The notes under the pieces were generated by a model. It was not told the DNA's origin. It did not search any database and worked only from the letters and a program-made list of their open reading frames with translations. Positions 36,783-44,547 of a stretch of 64,000 nucleotides of DNA are shown here, in pieces (position 1 is the first letter of the stretch; each line of letters starts with the position of its first letter). A program made the position numbers and the translations under genes. The stretch lies in NCBI RefSeq assembly GCF_011839805.1, contig NZ_VWPY01000002.1, positions 1 through 64,000 of the forward strand, written 5' to 3'. The stretch is from Kineococcus rubinsiae. GTDB taxonomy: Bacteria; Actinomycetota; Actinomycetes; Actinomycetales; Kineococcaceae.

Positions 36783-37913
36783 GTGCAGGCGATCGACGAG
36801 CGTGAGGGGACGGCCCCCCCACCGCTGCTCCCACCCCTGCGGCGGCCCGCGCTGCCACCCGCGCGCACCGCGGTGGGGGCGCTGACGACGGCGGCCGCGC
36901 TGGCCGCGGTCCTCCTCCTGCCGCGCCTGGTGGGCACGACCTGGCACGACGTCCGGGGCGCCGTCGGCCACCTCGGGGCGGTGGACGTGCTCGGGCTGCT
37001 GGTCCTCTGGGTGGCCGGGCTCTGCTGCTGCTCGAAGGTGCTCACCGCGTCCCTGCCGGGCCTCACGTCCGGCCGCGCGCTGCTGCTGAACCTCACGGGC
37101 AGCGCCGTCGCCGGGGCGGTCCCGCTGGGCGGGGCGCTCGGGATGTGGCTGAACACGTCGATGCTGCGGCGCTGGTCCTTCCGGGGCCGCGACATCGCCT
37201 CCTTCACCGTCACCAGCAACGTCGTCGACGTCGTCGGCAAGCTGCTGTTCGTCCTGCCCGTCCTGGTCGCGGCCCTGGCCGCGGGCGGGCTGCCGCAGGT
37301 GCCGGGCGCCACCGGGTGGGCGCTCGCGCTGGCCGCGACGATGGTCGTCATGGCCGCGGGCACGCTCCTCGCCGGCACCGACCGCGGGCTGGACCGGCTC
37401 GCCGCGCTCACCGCCGCGGCGGCGGCGCTCGCGGCCCGGCTGCGCCGGCGTCCGGGGCGGGCGGAGGTGGCGGCGCGGACCCGCGGCCGGCTGCTCGACG
37501 TCCGGACCGCGGTGGGGGAGCGGCTGCGCTCCGCCTGGCGGCCGCTGATGACCGCGGTCCTCGCCTACGTCGGCCTGCAGGCCCTGCTGGCCGTCCTCTG
37601 CCTGCACCTCGCGGGCGTCCGGCTGCCGGTGGTCACGCTCCTGGCCGCCTTCGCGGTCGACCGGGTCGTGAGCGCCGTCCCGATCACCCCCTCGGGGGCC
37701 GGGTTCGCCGAGGCGGCCGCGTGCGCGGTGCTCGTCGGGGCCGGCGGCGACCCGCGCCACGTCCTGGCCGGGGTCCTGCTCTACCGCCTGTTCCTCGTCG
37801 TGCTCGAGGTGCCGGTCGGGGGCGTGCTGCTCGGCGGCTGGCTGCTGGCCGGCCGGGCCGTCCCCGCCCGCACCGCCTCCGCGCTCGCCGTCGCCCGCGG
37901 GGGCCTGCGGTGA
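36783..37913 (+). CDS. UPF0104/LPG_synthase_TM-type integral membrane protein
   Basis: The 376-residue protein has about seven or eight membrane segments ('AVGALTTAAALAAVLLLPRLVG', 'VDVLGLLVLWVAGLCCCSKVL', 'KLLFVLPVLVAALAAGG', 'WALALAATMVVMAAGTLLAG', 'VLAYVGLQALLAVLCL', 'LLYRLFLVVLEVPVGGVLL'). It carries the family motif 'DRVVSAVPITPSGAGFAEAA', the P-G-G/G-x-G-E region of lysylphosphatidylglycerol synthase transmembrane domains. It lacks the cytoplasmic aminoacyl-transfer domain, so it is not MprF; stand-alone versions are suspected lipid flippases or permeases. GTG at 36783 follows GGAAGGGG. Coupled (GTGA) to a GT4 glycosyltransferase. Confidence 0.8.
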   Translation: MQAIDEREGTAPPPLLPPLRRPALPPARTAVGALTTAAALAAVLLLPRLVGTTWHDVRGAVGHLGAVDVLGLLVLWVAGLCCCSKVLTASLPGLTSGRALLLNLTGSAVAGAVPLGGALGMWLNTSMLRRWSFRGRDIASFTVTSNVVDVVGKLLFVLPVLVAALAAGGLPQVPGATGWALALAATMVVMAAGTLLAGTDRGLDRLAALTAAAAALAARLRRRPGRAEVAARTRGRLLDVRTAVGERLRSAWRPLMTAVLAYVGLQALLAVLCLHLAGVRLPVVTLLAAFAVDRVVSAVPITPSGAGFAEAAACAVLVGAGGDPRHVLAGVLLYRLFLVVLEVPVGGVLLGGWLLAGRAVPARTASALAVARGGLR

Positions 37914-39139
37914 GCCTCGCGACGCCCCTGGCCCCACCCGCCGGGCCGGCCGCCGTCCCGCCGCCGCGGCCCGGACGGGCCCTCACCGTCGTCCTCGTGA
38001 CCGACAGCTACCTGCCCCGGCTCGGCGGCATCGAGCTGCACGTGCGCGACCTCGCCGGCCGGCTGGCGGCGCAGGGCCACCACGTCCGCGTCGTCACCGC
38101 GACGGGCGGCCCGGGCACCGCGGCCGCGGACCCGTTCGTCGTGCACCGCCTCCAGCCCGCCGGGGCCCCCGGCCCCGTCGACCCGGCGCTCTGGCGCGGG
38201 GCGGACCGGGCGGGCCTGACCCGGGCGGTCGCGGACGCCGACGTCGTCCACGTCCACTCCTCCGTCGTGTCGCCGCTGGCCTGGGCCGCGGCGCGCGCCG
38301 CGCACCTCGCGGGCGTGCCCGCCGTCGTGACCGTGCACTCGATGGTGCCGCTGGGCACGGGGGTGGCCCTGGCCGCCGCCCTGCACCCGCGGTGGGTGGG
38401 CGAGGTGCGGTGGACGGCCGTGAGCGAGGCCGTCGCCGCGCCGCTGCGGCGCCTCACGGGACGACCCGTCGCGGTCCTGCACAACGGCGTCGACCCGGTG
38501 CCCTGGCGTGGCGGGCCCCCGGCTGCGGGGTCGTCCGGCGCGTTCACGGTCGTCAGCGCCGGTCGCTTCACGGCCCGCAAGCGGGTCATCCCGCTCGTGC
38601 GGGTCCTGCGCTCGGTGCGCGCCCGGGTGCCCGCGGACGTGCCGCTGCGCGCGGTGCTGGTGGGGGACGGGCCCCAGCACGCGGCCGTCGCGGCCGCCGT
38701 GACCCGCCTCGGGATGGCGGACTGGGTCGAGCTGCCGGGGCGCACGACGCGCGACGGGCTGGCGCGCTGCTTCGCGGCGGCGGACGCCTACGTCGCGCCG
38801 GCGGTGTGGGAGTCGTTCGGGCTGGCCGCGCTCGAGGCCCGCTGCGCGGGGCTGCCGGTGGCGGGCCGGGCGGGCAGCGGCCTCGCGGAGTTCGTCGCCG
38901 ACGGCGTGGAGGGCCGGCTCGCGCGCGACGACCGCGACCTCGCGCGCGTGCTCGCCGGCTGGGCGGTGGACCGCGCGGAGGTCGGGCGCCTGGCCCGCCA
39001 CAACGCGGCGACGCTGCCGTCGGTGACGTGGGACCGCGTGCTGCCCGCCACCCTCGCCGCCTACCGCGCCGCGGGGGCGGGGGCGGGCGTCCCGGGGGCG
39101 CGCCGGACCCGGCGGGAGCTGCCGGTCCTCGCCTCCTAG
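37910..39139 (+). CDS. Glycosyltransferase family 4 protein
   Basis: The 409-residue GT-B enzyme has the donor-side N-terminal loop 'LVTDSYLPRLGGIELHVRDLAGRLAAQGH' (about 28-56), 'VVHVHSSVVSPLAWAAARAAHLAGVPAVVTVHS', 'AVLHNGVDPVPW', 'VVSAGRFTARKRVIPLVRVL', and E-x7-E in 'WESFGLAALEARCAGLPV' (about 302-319). The acceptor and sugar are unknown. GTG at 37910 overlaps the UPF0104 stop. With PIG-L nearby it could build a glycolipid that is later N-deacetylated; this is inference from context. Confidence 0.85.
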   Translation: MSLATPLAPPAGPAAVPPPRPGRALTVVLVTDSYLPRLGGIELHVRDLAGRLAAQGHHVRVVTATGGPGTAAADPFVVHRLQPAGAPGPVDPALWRGADRAGLTRAVADADVVHVHSSVVSPLAWAAARAAHLAGVPAVVTVHSMVPLGTGVALAAALHPRWVGEVRWTAVSEAVAAPLRRLTGRPVAVLHNGVDPVPWRGGPPAAGSSGAFTVVSAGRFTARKRVIPLVRVLRSVRARVPADVPLRAVLVGDGPQHAAVAAAVTRLGMADWVELPGRTTRDGLARCFAAADAYVAPAVWESFGLAALEARCAGLPVAGRAGSGLAEFVADGVEGRLARDDRDLARVLAGWAVDRAEVGRLARHNAATLPSVTWDRVLPATLAAYRAAGAGAGVPGARRTRRELPVLAS

Positions 39140-39142
39140 GCT
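39137..39142 (+). promoter_or_regulatory. -10 hexamer TAGGCT, leaderless arrangement before pdxT
   Basis: TAGGCT begins at the stop codon of the GT4 gene and ends 6 nt before the pdxT GTG at 39149, so pdxT can be transcribed separately from the cassette as a leaderless message. Confidence 0.5.
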
Positions 39143-39148
39143 CCCCGG

Positions 39149-39808
39149 GTGACTCCCGCACGGCCCACCATCGGTGTCCTCGCGCTGCAGGGCGACGTCC
39201 GCGAGCACCTCGCGGCGCTCGAGGCGGGCGGCGCGCACGCCGTGACGGTCCGCCGCCTCGCCGAGCTCGCGGCCGTCGACGGCCTCGTCCTGCCCGGCGG
39301 GGAGTCCACGACCATCGACCGCCTGCTGCGGACGTTCGAGCTGCGCGAACCCCTGCGCGAGCGCATCGCCGGGGGTCTGCCGGTCTACGGCTCGTGCGCC
39401 GGGATGATCCTGCTCGCCGACCGCGTGCTGGACGGCGCCCCGGACCAGGAGACCCTCGGGGGGCTGGACATCACGGTGCGCCGCAACGCCTTCGGCCGCC
39501 AGGTGGAGAGCTGGGAGGAGGACCTCCCGCTCGAGGGCGTCACGGCGGCGGGCGAGGACGTCCGTGCCGTCTTCATCCGCGCACCGTGGGTGGAGGAGGC
39601 GGGGCCGGACGTCCGGGTGCTCGCCCGGGTGGGCTCCGGACCCGCCGCGGGTAGGATCGTCGCCGTGCGACACGGCGGTCTGCTGGCCACGTCGTTCCAC
39701 CCCGAGATCACCGGGGACGACCGGGTGCACCGCTACTTCGTGGAGATGGTGCGCTCGCAGGACGGCCCGCCGGTGGACCGTCCGGGCGGCACCACGAGCA
39801 CCGAGTAG
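39149..39808 (+). CDS. pdxT: Pyridoxal 5'-phosphate synthase, PdxT (glutaminase) subunit
   Basis: PdxT hydrolyses glutamine and channels ammonia to PdxS. The 219-residue class I amidotransferase has '[22 protein letters not shown]', '[15 protein letters not shown]' (oxyanion loop), the nucleophile cysteine in '[12 protein letters not shown]' (about 85), '[20 protein letters not shown]', and the His-Glu pair in 'TSFHPEIT'. GTG at 39149 has a -10 ending 6 nt before it. It precedes yebC, ruvC as usual, but is 4 kb from pdxS. Confidence 0.95.
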   Translation: MTPARPTIGVLALQGDVREHLAALEAGGAHAVTVRRLAELAAVDGLVLPGGESTTIDRLLRTFELREPLRERIAGGLPVYGSCAGMILLADRVLDGAPDQETLGGLDITVRRNAFGRQVESWEEDLPLEGVTAAGEDVRAVFIRAPWVEEAGPDVRVLARVGSGPAAGRIVAVRHGGLLATSFHPEITGDDRVHRYFVEMVRSQDGPPVDRPGGTTSTE

Positions 39809-39874
39809 GGCGAGCAGCAGCGGGCAGCACGAGCAGCACCGACGACGGCGATCGAGAAGGCGAAGGGGGACAGG

Positions 39875-40636
39875 ATGTCCGGCCACTCCAAGTGGGCGAC
39901 GACCAAGCACAAGAAGGCTGTCGTCGACTCACGGCGCGCCAAGAGCTTCGCGCGCCTGATCAAGAACATCGAGGTCGCGGCACGGACGGGTGGCGGCGAC
40001 GTCGCCGGCAACCCGACGCTGTTCGACGCGATCCAGAAGGCCAAGAAGACCTCGGTCCCGGCCGACAACATCGACCGCGCCGTCAAGCGCGGCTCCGGTG
40101 CGGAGGCCGGCGGTGCCGACTGGCAGACGATCATGTACGAGGCCTACGGGCCCAACGGCGTCGCGCTGCTCGTCGAGTGCCTCACCGACAACAAGAACCG
40201 CGCGGCCATGGAGGTGCGCACGGCGATGACCCGCAACGGCGGCACCATGGCCGACCCGGGCAGCGTCGCGTACATGTTCACCCGCAAGGGCGTCGTCGTG
40301 GTCGGCAAGGAGGGCACCACCCTCACCGAGGACGACGTCCTCATGGCGGTCCTGGAGGCGGGGGCCGAGGAGGTCACCGACCAGGGCGACACCTTCGAGG
40401 TCGTCTGCGAGCCGACGGACCTCCTCGCGGTCCGCGAGGCGCTGCAGGGCGCGGGGATCGACTACGACTCCGCCGACGCGACGTTCGTCCCGAGCGTGCA
40501 GGTGCCGCTGGACGCCGACGGCGCCGCCAAGGTGTTCAAGCTGATCGACGCGCTCGACGACTGCGACGACGTCCAGAACGTCATCGCCAACTACGACGTC
40601 TCCGACGAGATCATGGCGGCCCTCGAGGACGCCTGA
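39875..40636 (+). CDS. yebC: YebC/PmpR-family protein (transcription or translation factor)
   Basis: The 253-residue YebC protein begins with the invariant '[25 protein letters not shown]' (in parts) and has '[11 protein letters not shown]', '[24 protein letters not shown]', '[18 protein letters not shown]' and an acidic C-terminus. Members were first called transcription regulators; recent work on some YebC proteins indicates a role in relieving ribosome stalling at polyproline. ATG at 39875 follows GGGGGACAGG. The order pdxT-yebC-ruvC is widely conserved. Confidence 0.95.
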   Translation: MSGHSKWATTKHKKAVVDSRRAKSFARLIKNIEVAARTGGGDVAGNPTLFDAIQKAKKTSVPADNIDRAVKRGSGAEAGGADWQTIMYEAYGPNGVALLVECLTDNKNRAAMEVRTAMTRNGGTMADPGSVAYMFTRKGVVVVGKEGTTLTEDDVLMAVLEAGAEEVTDQGDTFEVVCEPTDLLAVREALQGAGIDYDSADATFVPSVQVPLDADGAAKVFKLIDALDDCDDVQNVIANYDVSDEIMAALEDA

Positions 40637-40694
40637 CACGCGCACGCCGATCGCCTCCCGGCCCCTGCCCCCGCCGAGTGCGAGGGTGGGGGCC

Positions 40695-41285
40695 GTGCGC
40701 GTGCTGGCGGTGGACCCCGGCCTGACCCGGTGCGGGATCGGCGTCGTCGACTCCACGGGAGGCCGCCGCGCCACGATGGTGGCCGTGGGGGTCGTGCGGA
40801 CCCCGGCCACCGACCCCGTCGAGGCGCGGCTGCTCGCCATCAGCGAGGGCCTCGAGAGCTGGCTCGACGAGCACGCCCCCGACGTCGTCGCCGTCGAGCG
40901 GGTCTTCGCCCAGGCCAACGTGCGCTCCGTGATGGGCACCGCCCAGGCCGCCGGCCTCGTCCTCGTGGCCGCGGCCCGCCGCGGGCTGCCGGTCGCCATG
41001 CACACGCCCAGCGAGGTCAAGGCCGCCGTGACCGGCTCCGGGCGCGCCGAGAAGGAGCAGGTGACCGTGATGGTCACCCGCATCCTCGGGCTCGCCGAGG
41101 CGCCCCGGCCGGCCGACGCCGCCGACGCCCTCGCCCTCGCGCTGTGCCACCTGTGGCGGGGCGGGGCGTCGTCGCGGCTCGAGGCCGCGGCGCACTCGGC
41201 GCTCGTCACGGGCCGCCGCAACGCCTACGCGGAGGCCGAGGCGGCCGCGCGCCGCCCCCGCCCACCGGTCGCCCGCGCCCGCTGA
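40695..41285 (+). CDS. ruvC: Crossover-junction endodeoxyribonuclease RuvC
   Basis: RuvC cuts Holliday junctions held by RuvAB. The 196-residue protein shows catalytic acids in '[13 protein letters not shown]' (D7), '[24 protein letters not shown]' (E near 69), and '[14 protein letters not shown]' (two Asp near 140). GTG at 40695 is chosen since GGTGGGGG precedes it at about 3-9 nt; an in-frame GTG at 40686 adds three residues. It is separated from ruvAB by a gene on the other strand, and no LexA-box-like sequence is visible before it. Confidence 0.95.
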   Translation: MRVLAVDPGLTRCGIGVVDSTGGRRATMVAVGVVRTPATDPVEARLLAISEGLESWLDEHAPDVVAVERVFAQANVRSVMGTAQAAGLVLVAAARRGLPVAMHTPSEVKAAVTGSGRAEKEQVTVMVTRILGLAEAPRPADAADALALALCHLWRGGASSRLEAAAHSALVTGRRNAYAEAEAAARRPRPPVARAR

Positions 41286-41306
41286 GGCGGGTGCGGGCCG
41301 CCGGGG

Positions 41307-42017
41307 TCAGCCCAGGCGGCTGCGCAGGAACGTCGTCGTGCGCTCCCACGCGAGCTCGGCGGACTCGCGGTCGTAGCTCGGCCGCTCGTCGTTGTAGAAG
41401 GCGTGCCCCGCGGGGTAGACGTGCAGCTCGGGCTCGACGCCGGACTGGGCGCGGATGCGCTCCGCCGTCGCGTGCACGGCCTCGACCGGGATCGACTGGT
41501 CGCTCTCGCCGTAGTGGCCCAGCACGGGGGCCGTGAGGGAGGAGAAGTCCGTCTCCTCGGCGGGCAGGCCGTACCAGGGCACCGCCGCACCGATGCGGTC
41601 GCCCTGCTGGGCGGCCAGCGAGAGGACGAACGCCCCGCCCATGCAGAAGCCGACGGCGCCGACGGTGCGCGACGTCACGGCGTCGTGGCCCTCGAGGTAG
41701 GTGACGGCGCCCGCGAGGTCGCGCGCGGCGCGCTCGGGCGGCAGCTCGGTGAGGAAGGTCATGGCCTCGGCGGAGTCGTGCGTCGTGCGGCCGCCGTAGA
41801 GGTCCGGCGCGAGGGCGACGAAGCCCTCGGCGGCGAGGCGGTCGACGATCGCGACGATGTGGTCGGTCAGGCCCCACCACTCCTGGATGACGACGACGCC
41901 CGGGCCGCTGCCCGAGGCCGGCACCGCGAGGTAGCCGTGCGCGTGGTCGGCGCCGGCCGCGTCGGTGGCGGGGAAGGTGACGTTCTGACGGGGGTTCTCG
42001 TGCTCTTCGTGGCTCAC
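41307..42017 (-). CDS. Dienelactone hydrolase family protein
   Basis: The 236-residue alpha/beta hydrolase has '[39 protein letters not shown]' (in parts, about 31-70), the cysteine nucleophile in '[13 protein letters not shown]' (about 118), '[10 protein letters not shown]' (Asp) and '[10 protein letters not shown]' (His), the Cys-Asp-His triad of dienelactone hydrolases. It may cleave dienelactones from chlorocatechol breakdown, but most such genes are uncharacterised esterases. GTG at 42017 has CAGAGT 7 nt upstream. It is inserted antisense between ruvC and ruvA. Confidence 0.88.
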   Translation of the reverse strand: MSHEEHENPRQNVTFPATDAAGADHAHGYLAVPASGSGPGVVVIQEWWGLTDHIVAIVDRLAAEGFVALAPDLYGGRTTHDSAEAMTFLTELPPERAARDLAGAVTYLEGHDAVTSRTVGAVGFCMGGAFVLSLAAQQGDRIGAAVPWYGLPAEETDFSSLTAPVLGHYGESDQSIPVEAVHATAERIRAQSGVEPELHVYPAGHAFYNDERPSYDRESAELAWERTTTFLRSRLG

Positions 42018-42101
42018 CCGGCCGACTCTGCCCCGTGGCCCGCCGCCCCGCACCGGCGGGGTGGCCCGGCGCGCCGGGCGACGGGCCCCGGGACGGCTGG
42101 G

Positions 42102-42128
42102 TAGCGTGACCCTCGTACAGGTGTTCGG
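42102..42128 (+). promoter_or_regulatory. ruvAB promoter (-10 TAGCGT) with candidate LexA box
   Basis: TAGCGT (42102-42107) is followed by TCGTAC-AGGT-GTTCGG (42113-42128), which matches the actinobacterial LexA consensus TCGAAC-N4-GTTCGA at 10 of 12 half-site bases. The box would cover the transcription start, about 20-35 nt before the ruvA GTG. Confidence 0.6.
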
Positions 42129-42147
42129 TGGTGGAGGAGGTCGTTCG

Positions 42148-42777
42148 GTGATCGCGTCGGTGCGCGGCACGGTCCTGTCGGTGCGGCTGGACTCGGCCGT
42201 CGTCGAGGTCGGTGGCGTGGGGATGCTCGTCCAGGCCGCGCCGGCCACGCTGGCGCCGCTGCGGGTGGGGGAGGAGGCCACGCTCGCGACCAGCCTCGTG
42301 GTGCGCGAGGACTCCCTCACCCTCTTCGGCTTCGCCGACGCTGACGAGCGCGAGGTGTTCGAGGTGGTCCAGACCGTCTCGGGCGTCGGGCCCCGGCTGG
42401 CGCTGGCGATGCTCGCGGTGCACCGCCCCGACGGGCTGCGCGCGGCCGTCGCGGGGGAGGACCAGACCGCGCTCATGCGGGTCCCGGGCATCGGGCGCAA
42501 GGGCGCGCAGCGCCTCATCCTCGAGCTCGGCGACCGCCTCGGCCCGCCCAGCGGCGCGACCGCGACCCCGGTGGCGGCGGCTCCCGCGGCCGCCGACGTC
42601 CGGCGCCAGCAGGTCGTCGACGCCCTCGTCGGGCTCGGCTACCCGGTGAAGCAGGCCGGGGACACCGTCGACGCCGTGCTGGACGCGGACGACACCGACC
42701 CCGCTGCCGACCCCGCCGCCGACCTGGACGTCGCCGGGGCGCTGCGCGCGGCGCTGCGGCACCTGAGCGGCCGCTGA
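42148..42777 (+). CDS. ruvA: Holliday-junction DNA-binding protein RuvA
   Basis: RuvA binds four-way junctions and loads RuvB. The 209-residue protein has the N-terminal OB-fold ('[28 protein letters not shown]'), two helix-hairpin-helix motifs ('[16 protein letters not shown]' and '[19 protein letters not shown]'), an acidic/proline linker, and a C-terminal RuvB-binding domain ('[17 protein letters not shown]'). GTG at 42148 follows GGAGGTCGTTCG. The stop overlaps the ruvB ATG. A likely LexA box precedes it. Confidence 0.95.
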   Translation: MIASVRGTVLSVRLDSAVVEVGGVGMLVQAAPATLAPLRVGEEATLATSLVVREDSLTLFGFADADEREVFEVVQTVSGVGPRLALAMLAVHRPDGLRAAVAGEDQTALMRVPGIGRKGAQRLILELGDRLGPPSGATATPVAAAPAAADVRRQQVVDALVGLGYPVKQAGDTVDAVLDADDTDPAADPAADLDVAGALRAALRHLSGR

Positions 42778-43835
42778 TGCAGTCCGACCGGATCGTCACG
42801 ACGGGCGCCGACGACCACGAGCGCGCGGCCGAGTCCGCCCTGCGCCCGCACGGGCTGGAGGAGTTCGTCGGGCAGAAGGTCGTCCGCGAGCAGCTCTCGC
42901 TCGTCCTGGACGCGGCCCGCGCCCGCGGGGCGGCCAGCGACCACGTCCTGTTCTCCGGGCCGCCCGGGCTCGGCAAGACCACCCTGGCGATGATCGTCGC
43001 GTCCGAGATGGGCGCACCCCTGCGCCAGACCAGCGGCCCGGCCATCCAGCACGCGGGCGACCTCGCGGCCGTGCTGAGCTCCCTCGACGAGGGCGAGGTG
43101 CTCTTCGTCGACGAGATCCACCGCATGGCCCGGCCCGCGGAGGAGATGCTCTACATCGCGATGGAGGACTTCCGCGTCGACGTCGTCGTCGGCAAGGGCC
43201 CGGGCGCGACCGCGATCCCGCTGGAGCTGCCGCGCTTCACCCTCGTGGGCGCCACCACGCGCGCGGGGCTGCTCCCCGCCCCGCTGCGCGACCGCTTCGG
43301 CTTCACGGGCTACCTGGACTTCTACTCCCCGGAGGAGCTCGTCCAGGTCCTGCGCCGCTCGGCGAGCCTGCTCGACGTCCAGCTCACCGCCGAGGGCGCC
43401 GAGGAGATCGGCCGCCGCTCGCGCGGCACCCCGCGCATCGCCAACCGGCTCCTGCGGCGCGTGCGCGACTGGGCGCAGGTGCGCGGGTCGGGCATCGTCG
43501 ACCGCCGCGCGGCGCGCGCGGCCCTGCTGGTCTACGAGGTGGACGAGCGCGGCCTCGACCGCCTGGACCGCGCCGTGCTGGAGGCGCTCTGCAAGCGCTT
43601 CGGGGGCGGGCCCGTGGGCCTGTCCACGCTCGCCGTCGTGGTCGGGGAGGAGGCGGAGACCGTCGAGACGGTCGCCGAGCCGTTCCTCGTCCGCGAGGGC
43701 CTGCTGGGCCGCACCCCGCGCGGTCGCGTCGCCCTGCCCGCCACGTGGGCGCACCTCGGGCTGACGCCGCCGCGCGACGCCGTCTGGCAGCTCCCGCTCG
43801 ACGACGCCGCCGAGGACGGGCCGGCGCCGGCCTGA
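42777..43835 (+). CDS. ruvB: Holliday-junction branch-migration ATPase RuvB
   Basis: The 352-residue AAA+ motor has Walker A '[12 protein letters not shown]' (about 59-70), Walker B '[10 protein letters not shown]', sensor 1 '[11 protein letters not shown]', arginine finger region 'PLRDRFGF', and a C-terminal winged helix ('[25 protein letters not shown]'). ATG at 42777 shares its A with the ruvA TGA, so translation is coupled. It drives branch migration with RuvA. Confidence 0.96.
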   Translation: MQSDRIVTTGADDHERAAESALRPHGLEEFVGQKVVREQLSLVLDAARARGAASDHVLFSGPPGLGKTTLAMIVASEMGAPLRQTSGPAIQHAGDLAAVLSSLDEGEVLFVDEIHRMARPAEEMLYIAMEDFRVDVVVGKGPGATAIPLELPRFTLVGATTRAGLLPAPLRDRFGFTGYLDFYSPEELVQVLRRSASLLDVQLTAEGAEEIGRRSRGTPRIANRLLRRVRDWAQVRGSGIVDRRAARAALLVYEVDERGLDRLDRAVLEALCKRFGGGPVGLSTLAVVVGEEAETVETVAEPFLVREGLLGRTPRGRVALPATWAHLGLTPPRDAVWQLPLDDAAEDGPAPA

Positions 43836-43861
43836 GCGCCGGCCCGGTGCCGCACTGCTCG

Positions 43862-43895
43862 CGGACACGTTGCGCGCGCGCCGGACACGCTGCGC
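43862..43895. repeat. Two near-identical 14-bp direct repeats, 20 bp apart
   Basis: CGGACACGTTGCGC (43862) and CGGACACGCTGCGC (43882) differ at one base and are spaced by 20 bp, two DNA turns. They sit between ruvB and yajC, upstream of a -10-like TAGACT (43925-43930). The rest of the 227-nt gap shows nothing else I recognise. Confidence 0.6.
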
Positions 43896-44062
43896 AGGCG
43901 CGAGGGCCGTCCGGGTGAGCCGTCTAGACTCCCGGGCGCGGGTCGGCCGGCGCGTGCGGGCGGGAACCTCCCGCGCGAGCGTGCCGTTGCCCCCGCGGTG
44001 CCGGCACGAGGCCGGCGCAGCACCGGTGAGCCGTCGAACGCACCGGTGCGGAGAGGGATGTC

Positions 44063-44425
44063 GTGGGTGGTGGAGGCAGCCAGCTGGTCTTCCTGCTGCT
44101 GATGGTCGCGCTGCTGGTGTTCATGTTCAGCCGCACGCGCAAGCAGCAGAAGGCGCAGCAGCAGATGCAGAGCGGGGTCGGCCCCGGGGCCGAGGTGATG
44201 ACGACGTCCGGCACGTACGGGCGCGTGGTCTCGATCGACGGCGACGTCGTGACCCTCGAGATCGCCCCCGGTGTGCAGACCCGGTGGACGCGTCGTGCGG
44301 TCTCGCGCGTCGTGACCTCCGCGCCCGTCGAGGCGGGCGACGGTGACGTCGTCGGCGGCCCCGAGCACGGGTCCCTGGACCTGCGCAAGGACGTCGACGG
44401 GAACAGCGACACGCCTCGCGCGTGA
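44063..44425 (+). CDS. yajC: Preprotein translocase accessory subunit YajC
   Basis: YajC accompanies SecDF at the Sec translocon. The 120-residue protein has one N-terminal membrane segment ('QLVFLLLMVALLVFMFS', residues 7-23), the basic 'RTRKQQKAQQQMQ', and the YajC core 'GPGAEVMTTSGTYGRVVSIDGDVVTLEIAPGVQTRWTRRAVSRVV'. GTG at 44063 follows GAGAGGGATGTC. It leads the yajC-secD-secF group. Confidence 0.92.
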   Translation: MGGGGSQLVFLLLMVALLVFMFSRTRKQQKAQQQMQSGVGPGAEVMTTSGTYGRVVSIDGDVVTLEIAPGVQTRWTRRAVSRVVTSAPVEAGDGDVVGGPEHGSLDLRKDVDGNSDTPRA

Positions 44426-44495
44426 CGGTCCGCACGAACACGAGGACCCTTGGTGACTGATAAGACAGCACCCGTCCACGTGCAGTGACAAGCTT

Positions 44496-44531
44496 GGGCC
44501 CGCCGGGGGACAGCAGTCTCCCGGCGAGCCC
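44496..44531 (+). other. Stable hairpin in the secD 5' region
   Basis: GGGCCCGCCGGGGGA (44496-44510) pairs with TCTCCCGGCGAGCCC (44517-44531) over 15 positions with one mismatch and one G-T pair, around loop CAGCAG. It lies between yajC and the secD Shine-Dalgarno (GAGGT) and could be an attenuator, a processing site, or a terminator of yajC. Confidence 0.55.
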
Positions 44532-44547
44532 CGTCCCGAGGTAGCGA

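Noticed and set aside
36783-37913. MprF-type lysyl-phosphatidylglycerol synthase
   Set aside because: Only the membrane domain is present; the C-terminal aminoacyl-transfer domain is absent.
35686-39139. Mycothiol genes mshB (PIG-L) and mshA (GT4)
   Set aside because: The pair is tempting, but mshA and mshB are usually separate loci, and the coupling of the GT4 gene to a UPF0104 membrane protein points to a lipid-linked product. Sequence alone cannot exclude it.
40637-40694. LexA box before ruvC
   Set aside because: No sequence close to TCGAAC-N4-GTTCGA is present in this gap.
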